Part shown: piece by piece, positions 1 to 8,697 of the stretch | Numbering within the stretch: position 1 is the stretch's first letter | Layout of the letters: each line of letters begins with the position of its first letter | NCBI GenBank assembly: GCA_963710315.1 | Contig: CAVPZW010000009.1 | Location: 186,001-250,000 of the forward strand | Length of the DNA: 64,000 bases | DNA from: Palsa-360 sp963710315 | GTDB lineage: Bacteria; Acidobacteriota; Terriglobia; Acidiferrales; UBA7541 | Direction of reading: 5' to 3' | Translations under genes and position numbers: made by a program | Notes under the pieces: generated by a model | Databases searched by the model: none | What the model was told of the DNA's origin: nothing | What the model saw: the letters and a program-made list of their open reading frames with translations, nothing else

Positions 1-1196
1 GCCATCCGGTCAATTTCCGCATCGGTGTAGCCGTTCTCGCGCAGCACTTCGCGGGTGTGTTGCCCGAGGACGGGCGCGGCTCTGCGCACGCCGCCTGGCG
101 TGTCCGAAAATTTTATCGGCAGCCCGATGGCCTTTACGGGGCCAGCCACGGGATGCGTGGTCTCCACTATCATTTCGCGCGCGAGCGCTTGCGGATCGGC
201 GTGCATCTGCGCGATGTCCAGCACAGGCCCGGCCGGAACGCCGGCCTCCTCGAGGCGCCGCAGCCACTCGGCCACGGTGCGGCGCTGAAACAACGGCGTG
301 AGCGCATCGGTCAGCGCGGAGAGATTTCGCATGCGTTGCGCGTTGCTCACAAAGCGCGGATCGTCGCGCAGCTGCGGCGCTTCCAGCGCCTCCAGCAGAC
401 GCAGCCAATTTTCCTGATTCGCGGCTCCCACGGTGATCCAGCCGTCCGACGCGGGAAATGCCTGATACGGACCATTCAACGGGTGCGCCGAGCCCATCGG
501 CCCCGGTGCTTTTCCCGTGGCAAAGCAAATGGCCGAATGCCAGTAGGTATGCGTGATCCCCGCTTCAAACAGGGATGTGTCCACCATCTGCCCTTGCCCA
601 CTGGACTCGCGCGCGTGCAGCGCCGCCAGGATTCCCACGCAGGCCAGAATGCCGGCGGTGATGTCCGTAACCGGCGCTCCCGCTTTCATCGGCGGGCCGC
701 CCTGGCGCTCCCCAGTGATGCTCATCAGTCCGCTCATGCCCTGCGCGACCAGGTCGAATCCGCCGCGATCGGCATAGGGGCCCGTGCGGCCGAAACCGGA
801 GATCGAGCAGAAAATCAATTTTGGATTCAGAGCATGCAGCGCGTCGTAACCGAAGCCCATTTTTTCCATGGTGCCGCGGCGGTAATTCTCGATCACCACG
901 TCGGCGTTCTTCAGCAGGCGAGTCAGCACGGCGCGCCCTTCTTCCGTCTTCAAGTCCAGCGCGATGCCGCGCTTGTTGCGATTCATGATCAGGAACGCAG
1001 CGGATTCATCGGCCACGGTGGGCGGCACCATGCGGCGCGAATCGTCGCCACCCGGAATTTTTTCCACCTTGATGACGTCCGCTCCCATATCGGCCAGCAG
1101 CATTGAGCAGGCCGGGCCGGCCATGATATGGGAAAGATCGACCACCTTCAGCCCATCCAGCGGACCTGTCTTCTTCCGATTTGCCACGTTCTCCAT
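1..1196 (-). CDS. CaiB/BaiF family (class III) CoA-transferase, partial at window edge
   Basis: An open frame runs leftward from an ATG at 1196 (MENVANRKKTGPLDGL) and leaves the window still open, giving about 398 residues, nearly the usual family length of about 400. The N-terminus carries the family core LKVVDLSHIMAGP and GADVIKVE. Next come a glycine-rich middle (SISGFGRTGPYADRGG) and the segment GQMVDTSLFEAG, where the catalytic acid of this family usually lies. The C-terminus reads VLGQHTREVLRENGY. Such enzymes move CoA between carboxylic acids in the cytoplasm; the substrate cannot be read from sequence. It is divergent from the cupredoxin gene to its right. Confidence 0.9.
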   Translation of the reverse strand, partial: MENVANRKKTGPLDGLKVVDLSHIMAGPACSMLLADMGADVIKVEKIPGGDDSRRMVPPTVADESAAFLIMNRNKRGIALDLKTEEGRAVLTRLLKNADVVIENYRRGTMEKMGFGYDALHALNPKLIFCSISGFGRTGPYADRGGFDLVAQGMSGLMSITGERQGGPPMKAGAPVTDITAGILACVGILAALHARESSGQGQMVDTSLFEAGITHTYWHSAICFATGKAPGPMGSAHPLNGPYQAFPASDGWITVGAANQENWLRLLEALEAPQLRDDPRFVSNAQRMRNLSALTDALTPLFQRRTVAEWLRRLEEAGVPAGPVLDIAQMHADPQALAREMIVETTHPVAGPVKAIGLPIKFSDTPGGVRRAAPVLGQHTREVLRENGYTDAEIDRM

Positions 1197-1391
1197 CCAC
1201 TTCCCTCTCTCGATTGGATTGCGCCCACAATACTAGCCTCCCGCACGCATGTCGGCAAAGCACCCTTCGGTCGTGGATGGTTTGGCAGGACAGGTCAATC
1301 GATTTGCCGCACAACTGAGGGCGCGGGATTGCCTCGTACTAGTAATTCTGGTACATCGAATATTAAATTTTGCGTTTATTTCTGATTCAGC

Positions 1392-1421
1392 TTGACAGAA
1401 TACGACGCAACGCACTATTTA
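1392..1421 (+). promoter_or_regulatory. Putative sigma70-type promoter of the cupredoxin gene
   Basis: TTGACA at 1392-1397, an 18-base spacer, then TATTTA at 1416-1421. The -35 box is perfect; the -10 box is weak (TAT conserved). The predicted transcript would begin inside or just before the palindrome at 1421-1436, leaving a leader of about 80 bases before the ATG at 1509. Confidence 0.4.
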
Positions 1422-1436
1422 CGTTCTTCGGAACGT
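1421..1436. promoter_or_regulatory. 16-bp palindrome (possible operator or 5' hairpin)
   Basis: ACGTTC-TTCG-GAACGT is a perfect inverted repeat with a TTCG centre, overlapping the predicted transcription start of the cupredoxin-SCO pair. As DNA it could be a repressor site; as RNA it would be a UUCG-capped hairpin at the very 5' end of the message. No regulator is encoded next to it. Confidence 0.35.
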
Positions 1437-1508
1437 GGTAAGAATTATCCGCGAAGAAAAACAATCCCATTTGCATGGGAAATTAACTTGAAGAAAATGA
1501 GGGGGTAA

Positions 1509-2711
1509 ATGAAACGCATACTGTTCCCAGGCAGTTTTTGCTGGATGTTGCTGGCAGCGGTCTTCATCATTCCGTCGCTGGCGAAAGCGCAGACGACGTA
1601 CAACGCAAACGTCGGAGGAGAAACGAAAGACCAGTCCGTTCAGGCGGACGCTTTTTTCCCAAATGAACTTTGGATTCTGGAAGGCGACAGCATCAAGTGG
1701 ACATTCGTTCCCAAGAACGAAGTCCACACGGTTACATTGCTGTTGCCCGGACAGGTACGTCCGGCGGCGCCTCCGCCAGCGGGACCACCTTTCGTTGCCC
1801 AGGGCGTGAATTGCGGCCCAGCGGCTTCCTATGACGGCAGCGCATGTGTTTCCACGGCCACCGGCTTGAGCGGCGGCGCAACCTTCACCGTGACATTTCC
1901 CAAAGCGGGCAATTACAAAGTGGTTTGCCTGATTCACACGGACATGACCGGAGCGGTTCACGTTCTTGTCAATAACGCAGCGAATAGCAGCCTCATCCGC
2001 AGCCAGCGTTTCTATGACGATGTGGCGCACGATGAAGCCCAGGCAATCCTTTCCGACGACGACCATCGTGCAGAGGATCGCCGCGGATGGGAACGTGGCA
2101 GGAATGGTGAAAATGCGGTGACTGCCGGCATCGGCGAAATCGTAGCCACCGGTGGAGGAACGCAATACCGCGCCGTGGTGCGCTTCTTGCCCGGCACGAT
2201 TCGCATTCATGCGGGAGATTCCGTAGTGTGGACGAACTTGGATCCGACCGAGCCGCATACCGTCACGTTCGGAGAAGAGCCCGCTGGCTTTGTCCCAACG
2301 CTGTATTCCCTGCCCCCAACTCTTTTCCTGCCTGCCGGGCCGCCCATCCCTAACCCGCCTGCGCCATGTTCGTCGACCTTGACGACCGATTGCCAGAATG
2401 CGGATACAGGCACGGTGATCGGGACCATCAACTGCACGACGACACCGACGGCAACCGCTGGGACGACTCCCTGCAACGCTGCATTTACTCCGCAGGAGAA
2501 CTCGGTTGCTCCGCCGCCTCCGGCCTTTGCCCCGAACAGTTTCCTGAACTCCGGATTCCTGCAAGCGGCGATCCCGGACCGCACCGGTTCGGCGCAAGTG
2601 CCTCCCGGGACGACGCGAATCCGCATCACGTTCCCGAATAAGGGGACTTACTATTACCACTGCGCGCTTCACGACGTGGATGGCATGTACGGGTCAGTAA
2701 TTGTCGAGTAA
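1509..2711 (+). CDS. Exported two-domain cupredoxin (plastocyanin-like)
   Basis: 400 residues with a signal peptide (about 1-28, ending AKAQ) and two cupredoxin domains. Domain 1 (about 30-155) has the type 1 copper ligands His in EVHTVTLL and Cys/His/Met in VVCLIHTDM. Domain 2 (about 215-400) repeats the pattern with His in EPHTVTF and YYYHCALHDVDGM. A charged linker of about 50 residues separates them. The likely role is periplasmic electron transfer or copper binding. The stop lies 16 bases before the start of the SCO-type copper chaperone, which suggests co-expression and copper delivery to this or another cuproprotein. The partner enzyme is not evident. Confidence 0.85.
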   Translation: MKRILFPGSFCWMLLAAVFIIPSLAKAQTTYNANVGGETKDQSVQADAFFPNELWILEGDSIKWTFVPKNEVHTVTLLLPGQVRPAAPPPAGPPFVAQGVNCGPAASYDGSACVSTATGLSGGATFTVTFPKAGNYKVVCLIHTDMTGAVHVLVNNAANSSLIRSQRFYDDVAHDEAQAILSDDDHRAEDRRGWERGRNGENAVTAGIGEIVATGGGTQYRAVVRFLPGTIRIHAGDSVVWTNLDPTEPHTVTFGEEPAGFVPTLYSLPPTLFLPAGPPIPNPPAPCSSTLTTDCQNADTGTVIGTINCTTTPTATAGTTPCNAAFTPQENSVAPPPPAFAPNSFLNSGFLQAAIPDRTGSAQVPPGTTRIRITFPNKGTYYYHCALHDVDGMYGSVIVE

Positions 2712-2727
2712 TTTAGCGGCTGCTGGC

Positions 2728-3390
2728 ATGAAGCTGCGATTATTCTTCGGAACCTCGCTGGCCTTTGTACTTCTGGCAGGGACGGTCCGCGGTGTGTTGG
2801 CACAGGCGCAAAAAAATGCGCCTGTGCCCGCGCTTGCGGGCGGCCCGGAAGCCAAATATCGCGGCGGCATGGTTTCCCCTGCCCTTGCCAAACCGAAATT
2901 CACGCTGACCGATACTTCCGGCGCTCCCTTCGATTTCGCATTAAAAACCCAGGGATACACGACGCTTCTTTTCTTCGGATACACGCACTGCCCCGATATG
3001 TGCCCGCTGCAAATGTCCATAATCGCTCAGGCCCTAAAAAAGATCCCACCTGCCTCCGCGGATCGATTCAAGGTGGTGTTTGTGACCACGGATCCCGAAC
3101 GCGATAGTCCCCAGGTGCTGCGCGCGTGGCTCGATCATTTCGATAAGCGCTTCATCGGCCTCACGGGAAGCCAGGCCGCCATCGACGCCGCCCAGGTTGC
3201 CGCGAACCTTTCTCCCGCCAAGAAGTCGGCAGTGCGTCCTGATGGGGCCTACGAAGTGGGTCACGCTGCTTTTGTACTGGCCTACACGAAAGACAATCTG
3301 GCCCACGTCATTTACCCCGGAGGGGTGAGCGAAGAGGATTGGGCGCACGATTTGCCCCTTCTGGCAACGGAGACCTGGACGAATCGCTGA
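2728..3390 (+). CDS. SCO1/SenC/PrrC-type thioredoxin-fold copper chaperone
   Basis: About 220 residues from the ATG at 2728. A TTG start at 2701 would overlap the preceding gene, but the hydrophobic leader (about 1-27) begins at the ATG. The mature part carries the SCO copper motif CPDMC within FFGYTHCPDMCPLQM and the downstream conserved His in YEVGHAAFVLAY. Membrane-anchored or periplasmic SCO proteins deliver copper to CuA of cytochrome oxidase or to other copper proteins. No oxidase genes are nearby; the adjacent cupredoxin is the likely client or partner. Confidence 0.88.
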   Translation: MKLRLFFGTSLAFVLLAGTVRGVLAQAQKNAPVPALAGGPEAKYRGGMVSPALAKPKFTLTDTSGAPFDFALKTQGYTTLLFFGYTHCPDMCPLQMSIIAQALKKIPPASADRFKVVFVTTDPERDSPQVLRAWLDHFDKRFIGLTGSQAAIDAAQVAANLSPAKKSAVRPDGAYEVGHAAFVLAYTKDNLAHVIYPGGVSEEDWAHDLPLLATETWTNR

Positions 3391-3557
3391 GACGCTTGGC
3401 ATGGATTTGGACAGCCAAACAAGATGTGTTGATATACCTCAGAATCGTTGCAAGTAGACAGGTGTAGGTGTACCGTAACGCCCAGCTTGGAAGTGAAAAT
3501 TACCGATACCATGACGATGAGTTTGTCACGCCGCTACCTACGCATGGAGGAGTTTTG

Positions 3558-4808
3558 ATGTCCCATTACAGCCAAATCATCCGCGCGCGCCATTTTCTTG
3601 CGGTTTTTATATTCATGCTTTTCCCGGCATTTGCGGTTTTCGCACAGATTGCGCCGACACGTACCATCGAAGAGCTTAAGGCAGAGACTCAACGCCGTGT
3701 GGACAAGGGCCAACTCGCACTGAAGTCGGATGACGCGCGCGAGGCGCTCTCCAACATTCATAGCCTTGACCGCGATGAATGGGCCGCGGCATGGAGCGTG
3801 ATCGGCGACCGATACAACGAGCGCGCCAAGAACGAAGAAGGCGCAAAGGACATCAAGGCCGCGCAATCCGACTACCGAATGGCATGGCGCTATTACAACT
3901 TCGCTCGCTGGCCGGTGCCGAACTCTCCCGGGAAGGAAAAGGCCTATCAGAATGCTCTCGCGGCCTTCCGCAATTATGGCCGCTTGCTGGATCCCCCGCT
4001 GGAAACGGTGCGCATTCCCTTTGAGGGAAAAGAAATTGTCGGCTATCTTCGGCTGCCAAAGGGAGTTCGCCCCGCTCCATTGGTGCTAACAATTAGTGGT
4101 GGCGATACGCGCAAGGAAGACGGCGTCGACGGAGATGGAATCCTGCTCGCCAATGGGATCGGCTTTTTCGCGGAAGAGATGCCCGGAACCGGCGAGATGC
4201 CGATCAAGGCGGATGTGGGAGCGGAGAGAGTTTTTTCGCGCATTCTCGACTACCTTGCCACGCGGCCGGATGTGGACAGCAAGCGCATTGTCGTCAGGGG
4301 CGGGAGTTGGGGCGGCTACTGGTCGGCGAAGCTGGCCTATGTGGAGAAGGATCGCTTGCGCGGCGCCGTTTTGGCGGGCGGTCCTGTGGACGCCTACTAC
4401 AGCCCCGAGTGGCAGAGGAAGTCGCTCTCCACGACCGAATATTTATTCGACCTGTTCGCTTCGCGTTCCTTCGCATATGGCGTGAACACTCTGGACGAGT
4501 TTCTGGCTTACGGTCCGCGCCTCTCTTTGAAGACAGAGGGCTATCTCGGCAAGCCCTCCGCACCAATGCTCATTATCAATGGCGCAAAAGATACACAAGT
4601 GCCGATTTCCGATCTCTATTTGCTGTTGATGTCGGGCGGCTCGGCGAAGGAAGCCTGGGTCAATCCCGATGGTGGACACACCGGCCGCTCCGATGAATGG
4701 CCAGGCTCCCGAATCACGGAAGAAATCGTGATGCCATGGATCAAAGCGCGCCTCGACATGGGGCCCAAAATTGGCAAGAGCGCGACAATGGGCAGTCTCA
4801 TAGACTAG
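3558..4808 (+). CDS. Exported alpha/beta hydrolase (FrsA/dipeptidyl-peptidase-like esterase)
   Basis: 416 residues from the ATG at 3558, chosen because GGAGGAG precedes it and because a signal peptide (LAVFIFMLFPAFAVFAQ) follows. The upstream in-frame GTG lacks these. An N-terminal helical region (about 30-160) precedes an alpha/beta hydrolase core with nucleophile elbow VRGGSWGGYW, an acid in INGAKDTQVP and the terminal His in NPDGGHTGRS. The architecture resembles FrsA/DUF1100 esterases. The substrate is unknown. It lies between the SCO gene and the PQQ dehydrogenase, all on the plus strand. Confidence 0.8.
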   Translation: MSHYSQIIRARHFLAVFIFMLFPAFAVFAQIAPTRTIEELKAETQRRVDKGQLALKSDDAREALSNIHSLDRDEWAAAWSVIGDRYNERAKNEEGAKDIKAAQSDYRMAWRYYNFARWPVPNSPGKEKAYQNALAAFRNYGRLLDPPLETVRIPFEGKEIVGYLRLPKGVRPAPLVLTISGGDTRKEDGVDGDGILLANGIGFFAEEMPGTGEMPIKADVGAERVFSRILDYLATRPDVDSKRIVVRGGSWGGYWSAKLAYVEKDRLRGAVLAGGPVDAYYSPEWQRKSLSTTEYLFDLFASRSFAYGVNTLDEFLAYGPRLSLKTEGYLGKPSAPMLIINGAKDTQVPISDLYLLLMSGGSAKEAWVNPDGGHTGRSDEWPGSRITEEIVMPWIKARLDMGPKIGKSATMGSLID

Positions 4809-4904
4809 ATCTTTCCGCTGAGCGAAAGCAGCCGCCGATTTGGCGAAGTGTAACGAACATTGGGTACTGCGTGACCGGACTCAATCCTGAATGCGGAAGG
4901 TTTC

Positions 4905-6593
4905 ATGAAAAAAACGATGACAATGTGGCGAATCATTTCCGTTGCGGCGCTTACCTTCGTGCTCGGCGCGCCTGCATTTGGCGCGCAGCAGGAGTCCACG
5001 CCGGCTCCGATTACCGAGCAGGACCTGCTCGGCGGCCTGAAAAATCCCTCGCGCTGGCTGACCTTTTCGGGCGATTACACGGGGCAGCGGCACAGTCCGC
5101 TGAAACAGCTGACGCCGCAGAATGTCGCGGGACTCGTTCCGCAATGGATTTTTCAGACCGACATTCCGGGCCTTGCAGGGCGCGGCATTGAGAATACGCC
5201 GATCGTCGCCGACGGTGTTTTGTACGTCACCGGAAACAACAACACGGCGTGGGCCATCGATGGGCGGACGGGCCAACCGATCTGGTCGTACCGCCGCAGG
5301 CTGCCTGCCAATTTCATCGTCTCCGTTTGCTGCGGGCCTGTGAATCGCGGATTCGGAATTCTGGGCGACAAGTTGTACATGGGCACGCTGGACGCGCACC
5401 TCATCGCGCTGGACCGGAAAACCGGCGCAGTTATTTGGGACGTTGCCGTCGGCGATCTGAAAAAGGCCAACGCCATCACGGCGGCGCCGCTGGTCATCAA
5501 GGACAAGGTGATCATCGGCGTGTCCGGTGGAGATTATTCCAGCCGTGGCTACATTGAAGCGTTCGACGCGCAAACGGGAGCGCGCGTGTGGCACTTCGAC
5601 ACGATTCCCATGCCCGGCGAGCCGGGCAGCGATTCCTGGCCGAACGCCAATGTCGCGGCGCGCGGAGGAGGCGCTGTCTGGGTGACAGGCAGTTACGATC
5701 CGGCGCTCAATCTGGTTTACTACGGGACGGGAAATCCCAATCCCGATTATTACGGCGACGATCGTGAGGGCGACAATCTGTACACCTGTTCTCTCGTGGC
5801 GCTGGACCTCGACACTGGAAAATTGAAGTGGCATTTCCAGTTCACGCCGCATGACGTGCATGACTGGGACTCGGCGCACGTCCCTGTGCAGGCCGATCTC
5901 AAGATTAATGGCCAGCAGCACAAAGTCATCATGGTCGCCAACCGCAACGGCTTCTTCTATACGCTGGACCGCGAATCCGGAAAACTGCTGGTCGCCAAAA
6001 CGTTCATCGACGGATCGAATTGGGCCAAGGAAATCGGCAAGGATGGGCGGCCGATCGTTCTCGACAACATTGGCACGGAGGAAAAATGCCTTCCGGACAA
6101 TCACGGCGGAACGAACTTCCAGCCGCCAACCTTCGATCCAGAGTTGGGATTATTTTTCGTAACCGCACATGAAACCTGCGCCACCTGGCAGGGAATGAAG
6201 CCCAAGGAGCCGATTGAGATGGGCGTGCGCGTTCCCAGCGGCAACAGAAGCCTGGTCGAAGGCCACAACCAATTCTCCGCCCTGCGCGCAATCGATCCCA
6301 CCACGGGCCAGCGGCGATGGGAGCACAAGTACCGCGATTATCCGTCCACCGAGGCTCTCGATTTGACCGGCGGCGTAATGTCCACGGCCTCAGGTTTGGT
6401 GTTCACCGGCGATAACGAAGGATATTTCCACGCGTTCGAGGGAGCCACAGGTAGAGAACTATGGAAATTTCAGACCGGCGCGCCGGTGTGGGGCTCGGCG
6501 GCTGTCACTTACATGCTCGATGGGCGGCAATGGGTGGTGACCACCGCAGGGCTGACGTTTACGGCGTTCGCGTTGCCTGTGGCGCCGCGCTGA
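4905..6593 (+). CDS. PQQ-dependent alcohol dehydrogenase (quinoprotein), periplasmic
   Basis: 562 residues: signal peptide (about 1-28), then an eight-bladed propeller with W-motif repeats such as DRKTGAVIWD and TGQRRWEHKY. The vicinal disulfide that sits under PQQ is visible as SVCCGPVNRG. The catalytic Asp is in HDVHDWDSAHVP (about residue 322). The residue two positions later is Ala, not Asp, which by family knowledge points to a calcium rather than a lanthanide cofactor. Length is typical of soluble methanol/ethanol dehydrogenases without a fused haem domain. No cytochrome partner is adjacent. The next gene starts 12 bases downstream, so they are probably co-transcribed. Confidence 0.9.
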   Translation: MKKTMTMWRIISVAALTFVLGAPAFGAQQESTPAPITEQDLLGGLKNPSRWLTFSGDYTGQRHSPLKQLTPQNVAGLVPQWIFQTDIPGLAGRGIENTPIVADGVLYVTGNNNTAWAIDGRTGQPIWSYRRRLPANFIVSVCCGPVNRGFGILGDKLYMGTLDAHLIALDRKTGAVIWDVAVGDLKKANAITAAPLVIKDKVIIGVSGGDYSSRGYIEAFDAQTGARVWHFDTIPMPGEPGSDSWPNANVAARGGGAVWVTGSYDPALNLVYYGTGNPNPDYYGDDREGDNLYTCSLVALDLDTGKLKWHFQFTPHDVHDWDSAHVPVQADLKINGQQHKVIMVANRNGFFYTLDRESGKLLVAKTFIDGSNWAKEIGKDGRPIVLDNIGTEEKCLPDNHGGTNFQPPTFDPELGLFFVTAHETCATWQGMKPKEPIEMGVRVPSGNRSLVEGHNQFSALRAIDPTTGQRRWEHKYRDYPSTEALDLTGGVMSTASGLVFTGDNEGYFHAFEGATGRELWKFQTGAPVWGSAAVTYMLDGRQWVVTTAGLTFTAFALPVAPR

Positions 6594-6605
6594 GGCGAGG
6601 GATCG

Positions 6606-8030
6606 ATGCGCTGTAAAGCCTTGATATTGATGTTTCTATTTTGCTTCGCGCAGATCTGCTCGGCTGCCGACGAAACAATACACGGATTTGTAGTCGGCAC
6701 TGCCGCACCCAATACGGTCACCCTCGACGACTTCAGCGTTACGCGCGAGAATCGGATTTCTCTGAAAATCGATTCCATCACTTCTGGAAGTTCACGGAAG
6801 TCGCTCAACCCGGGAGACGTGCGGATTGGGGATGAGATCGAAATCAATGGTGACATCAAACCTGCTACCAACCAAATGACCGTCAAGTCGGTGAATATTC
6901 TGTCCAATGATTCCAGAAGATTCGATAGCGCCGCATTCTCCGATAAACCTCCAGAGTTGCAAAAGACACCCACGGGATGGAATGGCTACATTTTCGTGGA
7001 GGGTATGCGCATTCATATTACGGATTCGACCGCGGTGACGTACCACAAGAAAAAAACCGTCCTGCAAGACCCCAATTCCAAAAACCAAGTTGTAATCACC
7101 CCGAAAACATCTGCGCTTACATCGCTCGAAGGAATTGGGCCGGAAACCATGGTTCATTTCCAAGGAGCCAGCCAGAGTGACGGATCTGTCCTGGCCTCCA
7201 AAGTGGAATTCGAGGACTTTGAATTGCGGCCCGGCGAAAGCAAACTTTTGCAAAAACTCACTCCCAGGACTCGAAAGGGCGATGCACTCATCTCGCAGCT
7301 GGATGAACTTCGCGTTGGCCGAAATGCATACAAGCTGGTAGCTCAGCACCATGCACAAGATTATCTGCAAAAGCTGGGCGAGAGTCTGATTCCTATTCAC
7401 CAAAGAGATTTGCCGAATGACAGTCCTCTGAAGATTTCTTACAGGTTTTTTCTGGCGCAGGACAAGAATCTTGACATCGTTTCGTTTCCGAACGGTGTAA
7501 TCGTTGTGAAATCGGGTTTATTCAACGGCCTGGAAAATGAGGCGCAACTGGCGTTTCATTTGTCACGAGCCATCGCGGTGGTGGAAGAGATGGATACCTG
7601 GCGCATAACTCGCGACGCAAGGAGTAAGAAAAGGATATTAGCAACCGCCGCCACATCCAGTGCGATGGTGTTTGGCGGGACAATGCTTGGAGGTGTAATG
7701 TACGCCCTCACGCGCAGCGACCTCGCGGACTTGTTGTCAAATCAACAAGACCGCCTCGCACTGGAATGGATGCTGGCGGGAGGCTATGACATTCGCGAAG
7801 CGCCACGCTCTTACAAAGTGTATGCGCTCATGCACCCCGACCATACGCAGCTTTCCCCGAAGCCCGATCCCGTCCAGACCGAGAAGAACAACGCAAGCGC
7901 CGCGCGACGATCCTTCCTGATGGCTGAGCTAAGAACTAACTATCCCCGGACGGATTATTCCTCTTTGAAGAAAGACAGCGAACTATTCCAATCAGTAGTC
8001 GGGCAGAAGCATCAGCTTGGTGGAAGATAA
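6606..8030 (+). CDS. Exported protein with DUF5666-like N-terminus and inactivated M48-like peptidase domain
   Basis: 474 residues with a signal peptide (about 1-20, QICSAADE). Residues about 22-105 and 130-205 look like repeated DUF5666-type beta modules (TVTLDDFSVTREN, VHFQGASQSDGSV). The rest follows the fold order of secreted M48 metallopeptidases: a helix, FPNGVIVVKSGLFNGLENEAQLA, two membrane-like helices (about 340-365), then DRLALEWMLAGGYD. The zinc motif is lost: where M48 proteins have HEIAH this one reads RAIAV, and the third-ligand Glu region reads SNQQDRLAL. It is probably a pseudoenzyme. It follows the PQQ dehydrogenase by 12 bases. Confidence 0.7.
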   Translation: MRCKALILMFLFCFAQICSAADETIHGFVVGTAAPNTVTLDDFSVTRENRISLKIDSITSGSSRKSLNPGDVRIGDEIEINGDIKPATNQMTVKSVNILSNDSRRFDSAAFSDKPPELQKTPTGWNGYIFVEGMRIHITDSTAVTYHKKKTVLQDPNSKNQVVITPKTSALTSLEGIGPETMVHFQGASQSDGSVLASKVEFEDFELRPGESKLLQKLTPRTRKGDALISQLDELRVGRNAYKLVAQHHAQDYLQKLGESLIPIHQRDLPNDSPLKISYRFFLAQDKNLDIVSFPNGVIVVKSGLFNGLENEAQLAFHLSRAIAVVEEMDTWRITRDARSKKRILATAATSSAMVFGGTMLGGVMYALTRSDLADLLSNQQDRLALEWMLAGGYDIREAPRSYKVYALMHPDHTQLSPKPDPVQTEKNNASAARRSFLMAELRTNYPRTDYSSLKKDSELFQSVVGQKHQLGGR

Positions 8031-8242
8031 GAGAAGGACGATGGCCGTTGACATGTCCGTCGAGGAGCGCGAATCCTTCAGGGCCAAAAACCGGCTGGGG
8101 TCCTACGTGGCTATGGCTTAAGCCGATGTGTTGTTGGTTGACACGGTCCAAGACTACGGTCCAGTATCAGGGCTCAGGACATGCCTAGCAGACCGGTCCG
8201 AGGACATATGCATCGGATTGTTCTGAGCCGGGCCTCACCCAT

Positions 8243-8260
8243 CCGGTCAATCGTGACCGG
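8243..8260. other. Short inverted repeat (CCGGTCA-ATCG-TGACCGG)
   Basis: A perfect 7-bp stem with a 4-base loop, about 40 bases past the stop of the small minus-strand ORF. It has no T-run, so it is not a clear rho-independent terminator. Confidence 0.3.
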
Positions 8261-8299
8261 AATGGGGTGCTTTGGTGCCTTGCTTTAATTTCTTCCTGT

Positions 8300-8455
8300 C
8301 TACTTCCCTTTGTTACGGCTGCGGAGTTTCTCTGACCAGCGCTCATATTCGGCATCGTTGAATCTGGATTTCAGATTTGTGCCTTGAGCAGGCGCTTGCA
8401 TGGGCTGAACTTCCGTCTTCACTTTAACCTGTTGATTTTGCATGTCTTGGGACAT
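8300..8455 (-). CDS. Small hypothetical protein, 51 residues
   Basis: An ORF from ATG 8455 to a TAG at 8300. The product is charged and Gln-rich (MSQDMQNQQVKVKTEV at the start), ending in an acidic-basic helix with DAEYERWSEKLRSRNKGK. GGAGG abuts the first ATG (too close); a second ATG at 8443 lies 12 bases past it, so the start is uncertain. The amphipathic C-terminus and balanced composition look like a real small protein rather than noise, but nothing identifies its role. Confidence 0.4.
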   Translation of the reverse strand: MSQDMQNQQVKVKTEVQPMQAPAQGTNLKSRFNDAEYERWSEKLRSRNKGK

Positions 8456-8697
8456 CCTCCGAGTCAGGTTGTGCCGCCCGAATCATTTACCCAAGTACGG
8501 CGGCCTGCGATGCATATTGGCAATCAATAACGCGTGTCTCAATGGGTGGGAAGAGCCAATTTTTGCGGTACCCAAGTCCTGGTACTAGGGATAGCGAGGG
8601 CTTAGAGTTTACTAATTCGCAGTTCTTGCTAGTTCCTGGCGAGCGGGCAAGTTGCGAATGCTTGGCGCGATGCCAAGCATCCGGTGTGACTCAGGAT

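Larger units (their letters stand above)
1197..1508. other. Divergent intergenic region, CoA-transferase / cupredoxin
   Basis: No convincing gene is seen. It must hold the promoters of the two divergent genes. The visible signals are a TTGACA box at 1392 and a perfect 16-bp palindrome at 1421-1436, listed separately. The cupredoxin start has a G-rich ribosome site directly upstream (1500-1506). Confidence 0.6.
8031..8697. other. Long intergenic region with one small minus-strand ORF and a hairpin
   Basis: No standard gene is supported. It contains the 51-codon minus-strand ORF (8300-8455), a perfect 7-bp hairpin at 8243-8260, and a 26-codon plus-strand ORF (8041-8121) that is too weak to call. 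The stretch 8456-8697 shows nothing recognisable. Confidence 0.5.

Noticed and set aside
1419..2672. 417-codon minus-strand ORF opposite the cupredoxin gene
   Set aside because: It is a shadow of the cupredoxin frame: composition is unbalanced, there is no domain, and the plus-strand frame has clear copper motifs.
4881..6104. 407-codon minus-strand ORF opposite the PQQ dehydrogenase
   Set aside because: Antisense shadow of a well-recognised gene; no ribosome site or motif.
8041..8121. 26-codon plus-strand ORF starting MAVDMSVEERESF
   Set aside because: Too short and the ribosome site is too close to the ATG; no other support.
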